64,000 nucleotides of DNA from Citrobacter koseri (lineage in GTDB: Bacteria; Pseudomonadota; Gammaproteobacteria; Enterobacterales; Enterobacteriaceae): positions 1-64,000 of the forward strand of contig UAVY01000002.1 in NCBI GenBank assembly GCA_900446925.1, in the 5' to 3' direction. This document shows positions 41,657 to 54,433 of the stretch, in pieces. Position numbers and translations under genes: made by a program. The notes beneath the pieces were generated by a model, which did no database searches, had not been told where the DNA came from, and was given only the letters and a program-made list of their open reading frames with translations. Numbering within the stretch: the first letter of the stretch is position 1; every line of letters begins with the position of its first letter.

Positions 41657-41759
41657 GATTATTCCTTAAGACTATGCCTGCAATGAGTTTAATTCATTTC
41701 AGTAGCGGACGGGCGCTCTCTATACTGGCGTTCCGTTTTATTTTTCAGGACATTCCCTC

Positions 41760-42170
41760 ATGGCTGTGGCGATAAGCCGCGTTACGCCTGCTGTTATGCA
41801 ACGACTCCAGATACCGGCTCAGGTACTGCTGTATGCAGGTTTATTTGTTTTTGCTCAATATCTTGTTTCATGGCTGCATCTGCCGCTTCCCGCCAATCTG
41901 GTTGGGATGGCGTTGATGCTGGCGCTGATTGTCTGTCGGGTGATCCCGCTTAACTGGGTTCGTGCGGGCGCACGCTGGCTGCTGGCGGAGATGCTGCTGT
42001 TCTTTGTCCCCGCCGTGGTGGCGGTCGTTAACTATGCGCAACTGCTGTTGATGGACGGCTGGCGCATCTTCGCCGTGATTGCGATCAGCACGCTGATGGT
42101 GCTTGGCGCAACCGCATGGGTGGTGGATAACGTATACCGCTATGAGATGAGCAGGGTAAACCGTGAGTAA
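41760..42170 (+). CDS. CidA/LrgA-family membrane protein
   Basis: 136 aa with four predicted helices (VLLYAGLFVFAQYLVSWLHL, LVGMALMLALIVCRVIPL, LLAEMLLFFVPAVVAVVNYA, IFAVIAISTLMVLGATAWVV), the pattern of CidA/LrgA holin-like proteins (YohJ in E. coli). It overlaps the LrgB-like gene by 8 bp. The families are linked to murein hydrolase control and, in some bacteria, to export of small overflow metabolites such as pyruvate. Confidence 0.86.
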   Translation: MAVAISRVTPAVMQRLQIPAQVLLYAGLFVFAQYLVSWLHLPLPANLVGMALMLALIVCRVIPLNWVRAGARWLLAEMLLFFVPAVVAVVNYAQLLLMDGWRIFAVIAISTLMVLGATAWVVDNVYRYEMSRVNRE

Positions 42171-42853
42171 TTTTCAGCTAAGCGTACTGTGCCTGGTCAT
42201 CACGCTGGGGATCTATTTCGTCAATAAGCGGCTGTACCGTCGCTTTCGTAAGCTGCCGTTGATGCCGCTGGTGCTCACGCCCGCGCTGTTGGTATTGATA
42301 CTGGTGTTCGGCCATATCTCCTGGCAGAACTACATTGGCGAATCGCACTGGCTGCTGTGGTTGTTAGGCCCGGCGACCATCGCGTTTGCCGTTCCGGTTT
42401 ACGATAATCTCGCCATCATTAAACGCCACTGGATGTCGCTGACGGCGGGCGTGGTAACGGCAACCGTGGTGGCGGTTACAGTTCCGTCTGGCTGGCGCGC
42501 CTGTTTACGCTGCCGGATGAGATTCAGCGCAGCCTGGCCGTGCGTTCCGTCACCACGCCATTTGCGCTGGCGGCGGCAGAGCCGCTGGGCGGTCAGCCGG
42601 ATTTAGTGGCGCTCTTTGTGGTGGTGACCGGCGTGTTCGGGATGGCGGTTGGCGATGCGCTGTTTTTGCGCCTGTCTATTCGTGAAGGAATGGCGAAAGG
42701 GGCCGGGTTTGGCGCGGCATCACATGGGGCAGGTACGGCGCGTTCGTATGAAACTGGGTCAGCAGGAGGGGCGTCGTCGCCAGTCTGGTGATGATGCTGT
42801 CCGGTGTGATGATGGTGCTGGCGGCGCCGCTGGTCGCAAAAGTGATGTTCTGA
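42163..42853 (+). CDS. LrgB-family membrane protein, frameshifted
   Basis: About 229 aa, related to E. coli YohK/LrgB. N-terminal half MSNFQLSVLCLVITLGIYF...; conserved C-terminal half with RSVTTPFALAAAEPLGGQPDLVA and SHGAGTARSYELG. Three indels: one base missing near 42477 and extra bases near 42754 (A in gaactg) and 42771 (G in gagggcgtc); corrected, the protein ends LAAPLVAKVMF. It forms a unit with the LrgA-like gene. Confidence 0.85.
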
Positions 42854-42892
42854 TGTTGTCCTCCGACCCGAGGGCCGGAGGAGTGCGCTGAA

Positions 42893-44863
<1,971 letters not shown>

Positions 44864-44894
44864 CACAGAGTCTCCAGAGATAAGGTAGGGGGAT

Positions 44895-44990
44895 TTTTTA
44901 TTTTGGCCGGATGGCGGCTGAAGCCTTATCGGGCCTACAAGCGATGGTTGAACCTGTAGGCCCGATAAGCAGCGCGCCATCGGGCATTTC
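44895..44990. repeat. BIME between acs and yjcH
   Basis: Inverted REPs ggccggatggcggctgaagc and gtaggcccgataagcagcgc lie inside the acs-yjcH-actP operon, where they may dampen expression of the downstream genes. Confidence 0.8.
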
Positions 44991-45000
44991 ACGGTTAGGG

Positions 45001-46962
45001 TTATGAAGGCATTGCGATGGCCTGCTTCTCTTCGAGCAGTTTCTCGACCACGCCAGGATCGGCGAGGGTTGAGGTATCGCCCAGATTGCTGGTATCGCCC
45101 GCTGCGATTTTGCGCAAAATACGGCGCATGATTTTTGCCGGAACGCGTTTTCGGCAGTGAGTCTGTCCAGTGCAGCACGTCCGGTGTTGCCAGCGGGCCA
45201 ATTTCTTTACGTACCCAGTTGCGTACTTCGGTATACAGCTCCGGCGACGGATCTTCGCCGTGATTCAGCGTGACATAGGCGTAGATGGCCTGGCCTTTGA
45301 TGTTGTGCGGAATACCGACCACCGCGGCTTCAGCAATCTTCGGATGCGACACCAGCGCGGATTCAATCTCCGCCGTGCCCAGACGATGGCCGGAAACGTT
45401 CAGTACGTCATCGACGCGCCCGGTGATCCAGTAGTAACCATCTTCATCACGACGCGCGCCGTCGCCGCTGAAATACATGTTTTTGAAGGTAGAGAAGTAG
45501 GTCTGCTCAAAACGCTCGTGATCGCCAAACAGGGTACGCGCCTGACCCGGCCAGGAGTCGGTAATCACCAGATTGCCTTCGGTCGCCCCTTCCTGCGGGT
45601 GGCCTTCGTTATCCACCAGCGCGGGCTGCACGCCAAAGAACGGACGCGTGGCGGAACCGGCTTTCAGTTCAGTCGCGCCGGGCAGCGGCGTGATCATGAA
45701 TCCACCGGTTTCGGTCTGCCACCAGGTGTCCACTACCGGGCATTTTTCGTTACCGATCTTCTTCCAGTACCATTCCCACGCTTCCGGGTTGATCGGTTCG
45801 CCGACGGAACCGAGGATGCGCAGCGAAGAGCGATTGGTGCCTTCAATCGCCTTATCGCCTTCCGCCATCAGAGCGCGAATAGCGGTTGGGGCGGTGTAGA
45901 GAATAGTAACCTGGTGCTTATCCACCACCTGCGCCATCCGCGCAGGCGTCGGCCAGTTTGGCACGCCTTCCAAACATCAGGGTGGTTGCGCCGCAGGCCA
46001 GCGGCCCATACAGCAGGTAGCTGTGCCCGGTCACCCAACCTACGTCTGCGGTGCACCAGTAGATATCGTCCGGGTGATAGTCAAAGACATACTTAAAGGT
46101 GGTGGCGGCATAAACCAGATAGCCGCCGGTGGTATGCAGCACGCCTTTTGGCTTGCCGGTTGAACCGGAGGTGTAGAGGATAAACAGCGGATCTTCCGCA
46201 TTCATCTCTTCCGGCTGATGGTCAGCGCTGGATTTCTCAATCACGTCGCTCCACCACAGATCGCGGCCTTCATGCCAGTCGACTTTCCCGCCAGTACGTT
46301 TTAAAACCACCACATGTTCAACGCTGTTCACATTCGGGTTTTTCAGCGCATCATCGACGTTCTTTTTCAGCGGGATGCCGCGTCCGGCACGCACGCCTTC
46401 ATCGGCGGTGATCACCAGACGTGAGCTGGAGTCGATGATTCGCCCGGCAACCGCTTCCGGCGAGAAGCCGCCGAAGATCACCGAATGCACCGCGCCAATG
46501 CGCGCGCAGGCCAGCATCGCCACCGCCGCTTCCGGCACCATCGGCATATAAATAGCCACGACGTCGCCTTTCTTAATGCCCAGCTCCAGCAGCGTATTGG
46601 CGAAACGACAAACATCGCGATGCAATTCGCGATATGAAATGTGTTTGCTCTGGGGTGGCGTCATCGCCTTCCCAAATGATGGCGGTACGGTCGCCGTTTT
46701 CTTGCAGATGGCGGTCAAGGCAGTTTGCCGCCAGGTTCAGCGTGCCATCCTCATACCATTTAATCGACACGTTGCCGGGCGCAAAGGAGGTGTTCTTCAC
46801 TTTTTTATACGGTGTAATCCAGTCGAGAATCTTTCCCTGTTCACCCCAAAAGGTATCTGGCTCGTTAATAGATTGTTGATATTTCGCCTCATACTGCTCC
46901 GGGTTTATCAGGCAACGATCCGCAATGTTTGCGGGAATAGCGTGTTTATGTATTTGGCTCAT
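45001..46962 (-). CDS. acs: Acetyl-CoA synthetase Acs, three frameshifts
   Basis: AMP-forming synthetase (652 aa) for acetate scavenging. AMP-binding P-loop [21 protein letters not shown], and the C-terminal acetylation site lysine in [13 protein letters not shown] are recognisable. Extra bases near 46650, 45965 and 45145 break the frame; the total span is 3 bases longer than the 652-aa gene, as expected from three insertions. Divergent from nrfA with a shared 435-bp region, as in E. coli, where CRP, Fis and IHF act on acs. Confidence 0.95.
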
Positions 46963-47397
46963 GGCTTTTGTTCTCCTTGTAAGATGTTAATAATATGTCT
47001 CACAAAAGTTAAATGTAGGGGCTTTGGCAGTTTTGTTTAGTATTTGCGCGGCAGATCACGCAATAACGGAACTGTGCAAATAAACGGCAAAGTGATTTTT
47101 GAAGGAATCTCGCAAAAATGGATTAATACCCGCGATAACATGCAGTTACAGGCGAGTTGTTGAAAAAGTGATCCGTGTCGAATGCTAACGAAAGGAGTAG
47201 GTTTAAGGAGGGGTGTATAACTCTAAAGTGGTATTTTACATGCACTTACAATTGATTAAAGACAACATTTTTAATGGGGTTTTTTGTTACACATAGAGGG
47301 GAGCAATGTCATGACAGTATTCGTGCGGTTGCTGTTGTGGAAAAACAAAATAAAGAACCGCCATTGAAGGCAATGGCGCAATCTGGATGAGACCTCT
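46963..47397. promoter_or_regulatory. acs-nrfA divergent control region
   Basis: 435 bp without a gene. In E. coli it carries the acs promoters (CRP, Fis, IHF) and the nrfA promoter (FNR, NarL/NarP, NsrR). I could place only one likely FNR site (47252-47265) with confidence. Confidence 0.6.
47252..47265. promoter_or_regulatory. Probable FNR site of nrfA
   Basis: TTGATTAAAGACAA resembles the FNR consensus TTGAT-N4-ATCAA (left half perfect, right half 3 of 5), 133 bp before nrfA. The nrf operon is FNR-activated in E. coli. Confidence 0.55.
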
Positions 47398-48834
47398 ATG
47401 GCAAGGACAATATTACGCGCACGCCGTTTCTTCAGCCTGATATTACCGTTTTTTTTCATTTCCTCTGTATACGCTGAACAAACGTCCGTTCCCGCAAAGA
47501 CCGTCACCGTTGAAGCGAAGAATGAAACCTTCGCCCCTCAGCATCCCGATCAATATCTCTCATGGAAAGCGACGTCAGAACAGTCAACGCGTGAAGATGC
47601 GCTGGCAGAAGACCCGCGTCTGGTGATCCTGTGGGCGGGATACCCCTTCTCGCGTGACTACAATAAGCCGCGCGGGCACGCTTATGCGGTTACCGATGTA
47701 CGTGAAACCCTGCGTACCGGTGCACCGAAAAATGCCGAAGATGGCCCATTGCCGATGGCCTGCTGGAGCTGTAAAAGCCCGGATGTGGCGCGTCTGATCC
47801 AGAAAGATGGCGAAGACGGCTACTTCCACGGTAAATGGGCGCGCGGCGGCCCGGAAATCGTCAATGCCCTGGGCTGCGCCGACTGCCATAACACCGCCTC
47901 AGACGATTTCGCCAAAGGCAAACCGGCGTTAACGCTCTCCCGTCCTTATGCCGAGCGCGCGATGGAAACCATCGGCAAACCGTTTGATAAAGCCAGTCGT
48001 TTTGACCAGCAATCTATGGTGTGCGGGCAGTGCCATGTGGAGTACTACTTTGACGGTAAAAACAAAGCCGTCAAATTCCCGTGGGACGAGGGAACAAAAG
48101 TCGAGGATATGGAGAAATATTATGACGCCATCGCCTTCTCTGACTGGACAAACCCGCTGTCGAAAACGCCAATGCTGAAAGCGCAGCACCCGGAATATGA
48201 AACCTGGAGCGTGGGCATTCACGGCAAGAACAACGTGACCTGCATTGATTGTCACATGCCGAAAGTGCAGAACGCCGAAGGCAAACTCTACACCGACCAT
48301 AAGATTGGCAACCCGTTTGATAACTTCGCCCAGACCTGCGCCAACTGCCACACCCAGGATAAAGCCTCCCTGCAAAAAGTGGTTGCTGAGCGTAAACAGG
48401 CGATTCATGACCTGAAAATCAAGGTTGAAGATCAGTTAGTACACGCGCATTTCGAAGCGAAAGCGGCGTGGGATGCGGGCGCGACAGAAGCGGAAATGAA
48501 ACCGATTCTTGACGATATCCGTCATGCGCAGTGGCGCTGGGATCTGGCGATTGCCTCGCATGGCATCCATATGCATGCCCCGGATGAAGGTCTGCGTATG
48601 CTGGGCGGCGCGATGGACAAAGCGGCAGATGCCCGTACCAAACTGGTGCGTCTGCTGGGCAGTAAAGGCATCACTCATGAAATCCCGCTGCCGGATATCT
48701 CCACCAAAGAGAAAGCCCAGAAAGCGATTGGTTTGAACATGCAGCAAATCAACGCCGAGAAGCAGGACTTCATCAAGACGGTGATTCCGCAATGGGAAGA
48801 TCAGGCGCGTAAAAACGGTCTGTTAAGCCAATAA
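47398..48834 (+). CDS. nrfA: Cytochrome c552 nitrite reductase NrfA
   Basis: Periplasmic pentahaem enzyme (478 aa) reducing nitrite to ammonia with six electrons. The signal peptide ends at VYA-EQTS. The catalytic haem uses the unusual CWSCK (Cys122, Cys125, Lys126), and four normal sites follow: CADCH, CGQCH, CIDCH, CANCH. The CWSCK haem needs the dedicated lyase NrfEFG encoded downstream. Intact, in contrast to most neighbours. Confidence 0.98.
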   Translation: MARTILRARRFFSLILPFFFISSVYAEQTSVPAKTVTVEAKNETFAPQHPDQYLSWKATSEQSTREDALAEDPRLVILWAGYPFSRDYNKPRGHAYAVTDVRETLRTGAPKNAEDGPLPMACWSCKSPDVARLIQKDGEDGYFHGKWARGGPEIVNALGCADCHNTASDDFAKGKPALTLSRPYAERAMETIGKPFDKASRFDQQSMVCGQCHVEYYFDGKNKAVKFPWDEGTKVEDMEKYYDAIAFSDWTNPLSKTPMLKAQHPEYETWSVGIHGKNNVTCIDCHMPKVQNAEGKLYTDHKIGNPFDNFAQTCANCHTQDKASLQKVVAERKQAIHDLKIKVEDQLVHAHFEAKAAWDAGATEAEMKPILDDIRHAQWRWDLAIASHGIHMHAPDEGLRMLGGAMDKAADARTKLVRLLGSKGITHEIPLPDISTKEKAQKAIGLNMQQINAEKQDFIKTVIPQWEDQARKNGLLSQ

Positions 48835-48849
48835 CCTCACATGTGACAA

Positions 48850-48933
48850 ATTTGCCGGATGGCAGCGCAAGCGCTTTATCCGGCCTACGGAAGTCTTGTA
48901 GGGCCTGATAAGCGTAGCGCCATCAGGCATTAT
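48850..48933. repeat. BIME between nrfA and nrfB
   Basis: Inverted REPs gccggatggcagcgcaagcg and gggcctgataagcgtagcgc inside the nrf operon. Confidence 0.8.
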
Positions 48934-48947
48934 GCAACGGAGTGAAT

Positions 48948-49514
48948 ATGAGCGTATTACGTTCGTTATTAACTGCTGGGGTGCTGGCGTCAGGTCTGTT
49001 CTGGAGCCTGTGTGGGATAACCGCTACCCCAACGCCGCAGGACTCAGAGCAACGCTGGACGGTCACCCAGCAGCGTAATCCAGATGCTGCTTGTCTGGAT
49101 TGCCACAAGCCGGATACCGAGGGTATGCACGGTAAGCACGCTTCTGTCGTTAACCCGAACAACAAGCTTCCGGTTACGTGCACCAACTGTCACGGTCAGC
49201 CATCGCCTAAACACCGCGAAGGGGTGAAAGATGTGATGCGCTTTAACGACCCGATGTATACGGTAGAGCAGCAGAACAGCGTCTGTATGTCCTGCCACCT
49301 GCCTGAGCAGCTGCAAAAAGCGTTCTGGCCGCATGATGTCCATGTGACCAAAGTGGCGTGCGCCAGCTGTCACTCGCTGCATCCACAGCAAGACACGATG
49401 CAGACGCTCAATGAGAAAGGACGGATTAAAATTTGCGTCGATTGCCACAGCGATCAGCGCACCAATCCGCACTTTAACCCGGCGTCCGTTCCCTTGCTTA
49501 AGGAGCATCCATGA
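48948..49514 (+). CDS. nrfB: Pentahaem cytochrome c NrfB
   Basis: Periplasmic electron donor to NrfA, 188 aa with a signal peptide (ends near ITA-TP). Five CXXCH haem sites: CLDCH, CTNCH, CMSCH, CASCH, CVDCH. I chose ATG 48948, two codons after an in-frame GTG, because it matches E. coli and follows the RBS cggag. It overlaps nrfC by 4 bp. Intact. Confidence 0.96.
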   Translation: MSVLRSLLTAGVLASGLFWSLCGITATPTPQDSEQRWTVTQQRNPDAACLDCHKPDTEGMHGKHASVVNPNNKLPVTCTNCHGQPSPKHREGVKDVMRFNDPMYTVEQQNSVCMSCHLPEQLQKAFWPHDVHVTKVACASCHSLHPQQDTMQTLNEKGRIKICVDCHSDQRTNPHFNPASVPLLKEHP

Positions 49515-50184
49515 GTTGCTCTCGTCGCCAGTTTATCACCCGCGTCGGCGCGCTGGTGGCGGTCAGCGGAACAGCAGGACGCGTGGTGGCGAAAACGTTG
49601 AATATCAACGGCGTGCGTTACGGCATGGTGCATGATGAGTCATTATGCATCGGCTGTACCGCCTGCATGGATGCCTGTCGGGAAGTGAACCAGGTGCCGG
49701 AGGGCGTGTCGCGTCTGACGATTATCCGCAGCGAGCCGCAGGGGACGTTTCCTGACGTGAAGTATCAATTCTTCCGTCATTCGTGCCAGCACTGCGACCA
49801 TGCGCCCTGCGTTGACGTTTGCCCGACCGGGGGCCTCATTCCGCGATGCCGCCAGCGGTATCGTCGATGTGAACCCGGATCTGTGCGTCGGCTGCCAGTA
49901 TTGCATTGCGGCGTGTCCTTACCGGCGTACGCTTTATCCATCCGGTCAGCAAGACGGCGGATAAGTGCGATTTCTGCCGGAAAACCAACCTGAAAGCGGG
50001 TAAGTTGCCCGCCTGCGTCGAGTCCTGCCCGACAAAGGCGCTGACGTTTGGCAACCTGGACGATCCCAACAGCGACATCTCTCGTCTGCTGCGGCAGAAA
50101 ACCACCTACCGCTACAAGCTGGCGCTGGGTACGAAACCGAAGGTCTACCGCGTTCCCTTTAAATTTGGGGAGGTGAGCCAATGA
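49511..50184 (+). CDS. nrfC: Fe-S protein NrfC, two frameshifts
   Basis: About 223 aa with a Tat-like leader ([20 protein letters not shown]) and four [4Fe-4S] cysteine clusters: [35 protein letters not shown] and CDFCRK...CVESC. It passes quinol electrons from NrfD to NrfB. Extra G near 49830 and an extra base near 49925 shift the frame; corrected, it runs [20 protein letters not shown] to the C-terminus FGEVSQ. Overlaps nrfD (ATGA). Confidence 0.93.
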
Positions 50185-51145
50185 CGCACGCTTCTGCTTT
50201 CCATTTTGAATCGCTGGTGTGGGACTGGCCCATCGCCATCTATCTGTTTCTGATTGGTATTCTGCCGGGTTAGTGACGCTGGCTATTTTGCTGCGCCGCA
50301 TTCACCCGGAAGCGGGCGGGGCGGACAGCACGCTGCTGGCGTACGACGCTGGTGGTGGGGGCCGGGGGCAATTATTCTTGGCCTGCTGATCCTGATTTTT
50401 CACCTGACGCGCCCGTGGACCTTCTGGAAACTGATGTTCCACTACAGCTTCACGTCGGTGATGTCGATGGGCGTCATGCTGTTCCAGCTCTATATGGTGG
50501 TGCTGGTTCTGTGGCTGGCGAAAATCTTTGAAAAAGGAGGTGATTGACCTGCAACAGCGTTGGTTGCCGCGTCTGGGGATGGTGCAAAAAAGCGTTGACG
50601 TTGCTGACGCCGTTCCATCGCCCTGCTTGAGACGGTAATGCTGGTGCTGGCGGTACTGCTGGGGGCGTATACCGGCTTCCTGCTGTCGGCGCTGAAGTCC
50701 TATCCGTTTCCTTAATAACCCGATCCTGCCGGTGCTGTTCCTGTTCTCGGGGATCTCTTCCGGGGCGGCGGTGGCGCTGATTGCGATGGCCCTTGCGTCA
50801 TCGCAGCAATCCGCACAGCACTGAAGCGCATTTTGTGCATCGCATGGAAACGCCGGTCGTCTGGCTGGAAATCTTCCTGCTGGCGGCGTTCTTTGTTGGG
50901 CTGGCGTTGGGCGATGACGGCAAAATGCGCGCGCTGACTGCGGCGCTGGGCGGCGGATTCTGGACATGGTGGTTCTGGCTTGGCGTCGCGGGGCTGGGGC
51001 TGATTGTGCCAATGCTGCTGAAGCCCTGGGCGAATCGTGGGTTCGACGTTTCACGGCGTGCTGGCGGTATGGCGGCGCCAGCCTGACCGGTGTCCTGCTG
51101 CTGCGCTTTTTCATTCTTTATGCGGGACAGCTAACGGTCGCGTGA
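50181..51145 (+). CDS. nrfD: Quinol-oxidising membrane protein NrfD, heavily frameshifted
   Basis: Integral membrane menaquinol dehydrogenase (318 aa in E. coli, eight or nine helices). Recognisable pieces in several frames: [90 protein letters not shown], ending [14 protein letters not shown] at 51145. The span is 8 bases longer than expected, implying about eight net insertions. The stop overlaps a possible GTG start of nrfE. Confidence 0.9.
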
Positions 51146-52900
51146 GCTTAGGCAGGGTGATCTCTGGACGTATTCCTTCCTGAAGCCGGTTTTCTGGCAT
51201 TACTGCTGAGTCTTGGGGTCAACGTGTTGACCCCACTTGCCACGCTGGTGGGGTTGCGCCAGCGCTGGCAGGGCATCAGACGTCTGGCGATAATCGGCGT
51301 CCTGGCGCAATTCGCGCTGTTATTACTGGCGTTCGCTATTCTGGTTTTCCTGTTTTCTTACCAGCGATTTTTCGGTTGTCTACGTTGCACAGCATAGCTA
51401 CAGCCTGCTGCCGTGGGGATTAAAACTGGCGGCGGTGTGGGGCGGTCATGAAGGATCGCTGCTGCTGTGGGTGCTGTTCCTTTCCGGCTGGAGCGCGCTG
51501 TTCGCCTGGCGGTGCAAAGGCGAGCGCGATGCGCTCTTTCCGCTAACGCTCTGTATTCTGTCGATGATGACCGCCCTGCTGCTGCTGTTTGTCGTGGTCT
51601 GGTCGGACCCGTTTGTGCGTATCTTTCCGCCCGCGATTGAGGGACGCGATCTCAATCCGATGCTGCAACACCTGGGGCTGATTCTCCATCCACCGGCTGC
51701 TTTATCTGGGCTATGGCGGCCTGATGGTCGCAGCGGGCGTTGCGCTGGCGTCATTGCTACGCGGCGGCTTTAGCGCGGCCACCGCCTGGGTCTGCTGGCG
51801 CTGGGCGCTCCCCCGGCTGGTGCGCGCTGACGCTGGGCATCATTCTCGGGTCGTGGTGGGCGTACTGCGAACTGGGCTGGGGCGGCTGGTGGTTCTGGGA
51901 CCCGGTGGAAAACGCTTCTTTATTACCCTGGCTTTCCGCCAGCGCGCTACTGGCACAGCCTGTTTGTTTCCCGCCGGCGCGGCATCTTCCGCCACTGGTC
52001 CTTTGCTGCTGGCGATTCTGACGCTGATTTTTATCCCTGCTGGGCACGCTGATTGTGCGCTCCCGGCATTCTGGTCTCTGTCCATGCCTTTGCGCTGGAC
52101 AACGTGCGTGCGGTGCCGCTGTTCGCGCTGTTTACCGTGTTGAGCCTGGCGTCGCTCGGGTTGTACGCGTGGCGAGGCCAGCAAGTCCGCCAGAATGCGC
52201 GTTTTGGCAGTTGGTCGCGTGAGATGATGATTCTGGCCGCGCTGCTGCTTTTTAGCGCCGTGCTGCTGATTGTGCTTATCGGGACGCTCTATCCGATGAT
52301 TTACGGCCTGTTCGGCTGGGGGCGACTCTCCGTCGGCGCGCCCTATTTTAATCGCGCCACGCTGCCGTTTGGGCTGCTGATGCTGTTAGTTATCGTACTG
52401 GCGACAATCAGAAGCCGGAAAGTGTCTGTGCGCCGCCAGCTTCCGGCGCTGCTGGCGCACACCGGCGTACTGATTATCGCCGCCGGGATTATTTTCTCCA
52501 GCGGCAGTCGGCACGAAATCAGCCCTTAATCTGCGCCCCGGAGAGCAGGTGGAACTGGCAGGCTACACGTTTCGTTTTGAACGTCTCGATCTGGAGGCGA
52601 AAGGCAATTACACCACCGAGAAGGCGCAGATCGCCATTGAGCAGGATAAACGGCATATCGGGCGCGTCACGCCAGAGCGGCGTTTTTACGCGGCGCGCCG
52701 TCAGCAGATGATGGAGCCGGGGATTCGCTGGAATCTGCTGCATGACTGGTATGCGGTGATGGGCGAAAAAACCGGGCAGGATCGCTATGCCATGCGCCTG
52801 TATGTCCAGACCGGCGTGCGCTGGATCTGGGGCGGAGGGCTGTTTGATGATTGCAGGCGCGGCGCTCAGCGGCTGGCGTGGGAGGAAGCGTGATGAGTAA
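51142..52900 (+). CDS. nrfE: Haem lyase subunit NrfE (CcmF family), heavily frameshifted; start uncertain
   Basis: CcmF-like polytopic membrane protein that with NrfF and NrfG attaches haem to the CWSCK site of NrfA. The pieces [36 protein letters not shown], the haem-handling [20 protein letters not shown], and [12 protein letters not shown] are in order but scattered over frames. The C-terminus is GWRGRKRDE, with the stop at 52898-52900 overlapping nrfF. The start is proposed at GTG 51142 and is unreliable because of indels near 51180. Confidence 0.85.
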
Positions 52901-53384
52901 ATTAATCAACGCGTTGCCGGATGGCGGCGTACGGGGTGCGCAACACATTGTAGGCCGGATAAGCGCAGCGCCATCCGGCAGAATAGGTTTACTCTTGGCT
53001 ATCATTTTGTTTTTCATCACTTTCGCAACGCATGCCCAGGTTGTGGACACCTGGCGCTTTGAAAACGCGCAACAGCAGGAAAAATCACTATTTATTGCCA
53101 GCCAGCTACGCTGCCCGCAATGCCAGAATCAAAACTTGCTGGAATCCAACGCGCCGGTAGCGGTCAGTATGCGCCATCAGGTCTATACCATGGTGGCGGA
53201 AGGTAAAAGCGAAGAGGAAATCACCGCCTGGATGACCGAACGCTACGGTGAGTTTGTCCTCTACAACCCGGCGCTAACCGGGCAAACGTTGCTGCTGTGG
53301 GCGCTGCCTTTCCTGCTGTTGCTGCTGGTGGGCGTGGCGCTGTGGCGAGTGATAGCGCGTCAGCGTAAAGAGGAGGGGGAGTGA
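52893..53384 (+). CDS. nrfF: Haem lyase subunit NrfF (CcmH family) with REP-encoded leader insert
   Basis: 163 aa. Mature part from about residue 50 (AQVVDTWRFENAQQQEKSLF) is a CcmH/NrfF domain with the redox motif LRCPQCQNQN and a C-terminal membrane anchor (LLLWALPFLLLLLVGVALW). The N-terminus is unusual: after MSKLINAL a BIME (52916-52980) is read in frame (PDGGVRGAQHIVGRISAAPSG) before the hydrophobic signal core. E. coli NrfF is 127 aa and lacks this. The ATG at 52893 overlaps the nrfE stop, as expected; a TTG at 52995 would avoid the insert but has no RBS. Confidence 0.88.
   Translation: MSKLINALPDGGVRGAQHIVGRISAAPSGRIGLLLAIILFFITFATHAQVVDTWRFENAQQQEKSLFIASQLRCPQCQNQNLLESNAPVAVSMRHQVYTMVAEGKSEEEITAWMTERYGEFVLYNPALTGQTLLLWALPFLLLLLVGVALWRVIARQRKEEGE
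52916..52980. repeat. BIME inside the nrfF 5' coding region
   Basis: Inverted REP couple gccggatggcggcgtacggg ... gtaggccggataagcgcagc gccatccggc, the same family as the intergenic copies, here within an open reading frame. Confidence 0.9.
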
Positions 53385-54086
53385 ATGAGTCTGCATCAGG
53401 TGAGCGTACTGCTGCTGCGTCACAGCCAGCGCCAGGCGCAGCTACAACAGGAATTGCATCATGATTTGGCGGAGCCTGTGGCTTCGGACGCGCCGTCGCG
53501 CCCGCTGCCGGTGAAAGCGCTGCTGGCCGTTGCGATCGTCATGGTGATGGCTTGCGTCGGCGGCTATCTGGCGTCGTCAAAATGGCAGGCCGTTCGCCAG
53601 GAACAGCAGCGTCTGGCCGATCCGCTGCGGGCGTTTACCGATGAACCGACGGCGGAAAAGCAGTTGCTGACGTTGCAGGCGGCGATTCGCGCAAACCCAC
53701 AGGACAGCGCGCAGTGGGCGACGCTGGGCGAGTACTACCTCTGGCGTAATGCCTATGACAATGCTCTGCTGGCGTATCAGCAGGCGCTGCGCCTGCGGGG
53801 AGAGAACGCGGAGATCTATTCGGCGCTGGCGACGGTGCGCTATTACCAGTCCGGGCAGCATATGACGCCGGAAACGCGTGAAATGATCGATAAAGCGCTG
53901 GCGCTTGATGCTTCGGAAGTCACCGCGTTAATGCTGCTGGCCGCTGATGCGTTTATGCAGGCTGATTATGTGCAGGCCATCGCATTCTGGCAAAAATTAC
54001 TGGATTTGAACTCGCCAAGGGTTAATCGCGTGCAACTCATTGACGCTATTAATATGGCGAAGTTGTTGCAGAATCGTCAGAAATAA
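53385..54086 (+). CDS. nrfG: Haem lyase assembly protein NrfG (CcmI-like, TPR)
   Basis: 233 aa. Short cytoplasmic N-terminus ([20 protein letters not shown]...), one membrane helix (about 44-62, [20 protein letters not shown]) and a periplasmic TPR domain ([20 protein letters not shown]..., [20 protein letters not shown]) that binds the NrfA C-terminus. About 35 residues longer at the N-terminus than the E. coli 198-aa protein I recall, making it more like CcmI/CcmH2. Immediately follows nrfF. Intact. Confidence 0.92.
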   Translation: MSLHQVSVLLLRHSQRQAQLQQELHHDLAEPVASDAPSRPLPVKALLAVAIVMVMACVGGYLASSKWQAVRQEQQRLADPLRAFTDEPTAEKQLLTLQAAIRANPQDSAQWATLGEYYLWRNAYDNALLAYQQALRLRGENAEIYSALATVRYYQSGQHMTPETREMIDKALALDASEVTALMLLAADAFMQADYVQAIAFWQKLLDLNSPRVNRVQLIDAINMAKLLQNRQK

Positions 54087-54433
54087 TTTTGTTTTTTTGT
54101 GATTTGTGTCGTTTTTGCTGTTTAAAAAGTAAGCGAATGAACGGTGGCGTTAAAATAATTCCAGAAAGGTATTATTCGTTTTTGAGGAAATAAAAATCTT
54201 TCCATAACAAATAGTTATTCATGATGATCGCGATAAACTCGCGTTATTATGCATAAAATCAGTTAGATGCCCTGTTCTGAAAGGGTTGCGCAGTATGCCA
54301 TGCAAATGGTACTGATTATGCGCGTTAAAAAAACTCCACAAACGAACGCAACACAATTCATACCCTTTCAGTATGTACTGTTCTCATCCTTTTTTGAATG
54401 CAGAACGGCGCTTCATTGAGGAAGTCTGTTGTT
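54087..54433. other. nrfG-gltP intergenic region
   Basis: 347 bp, AT-rich, no gene recognised. It must contain the gltP promoter. A T-rich stretch directly after nrfG could aid termination, but I see no clear hairpin. Confidence 0.5.
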
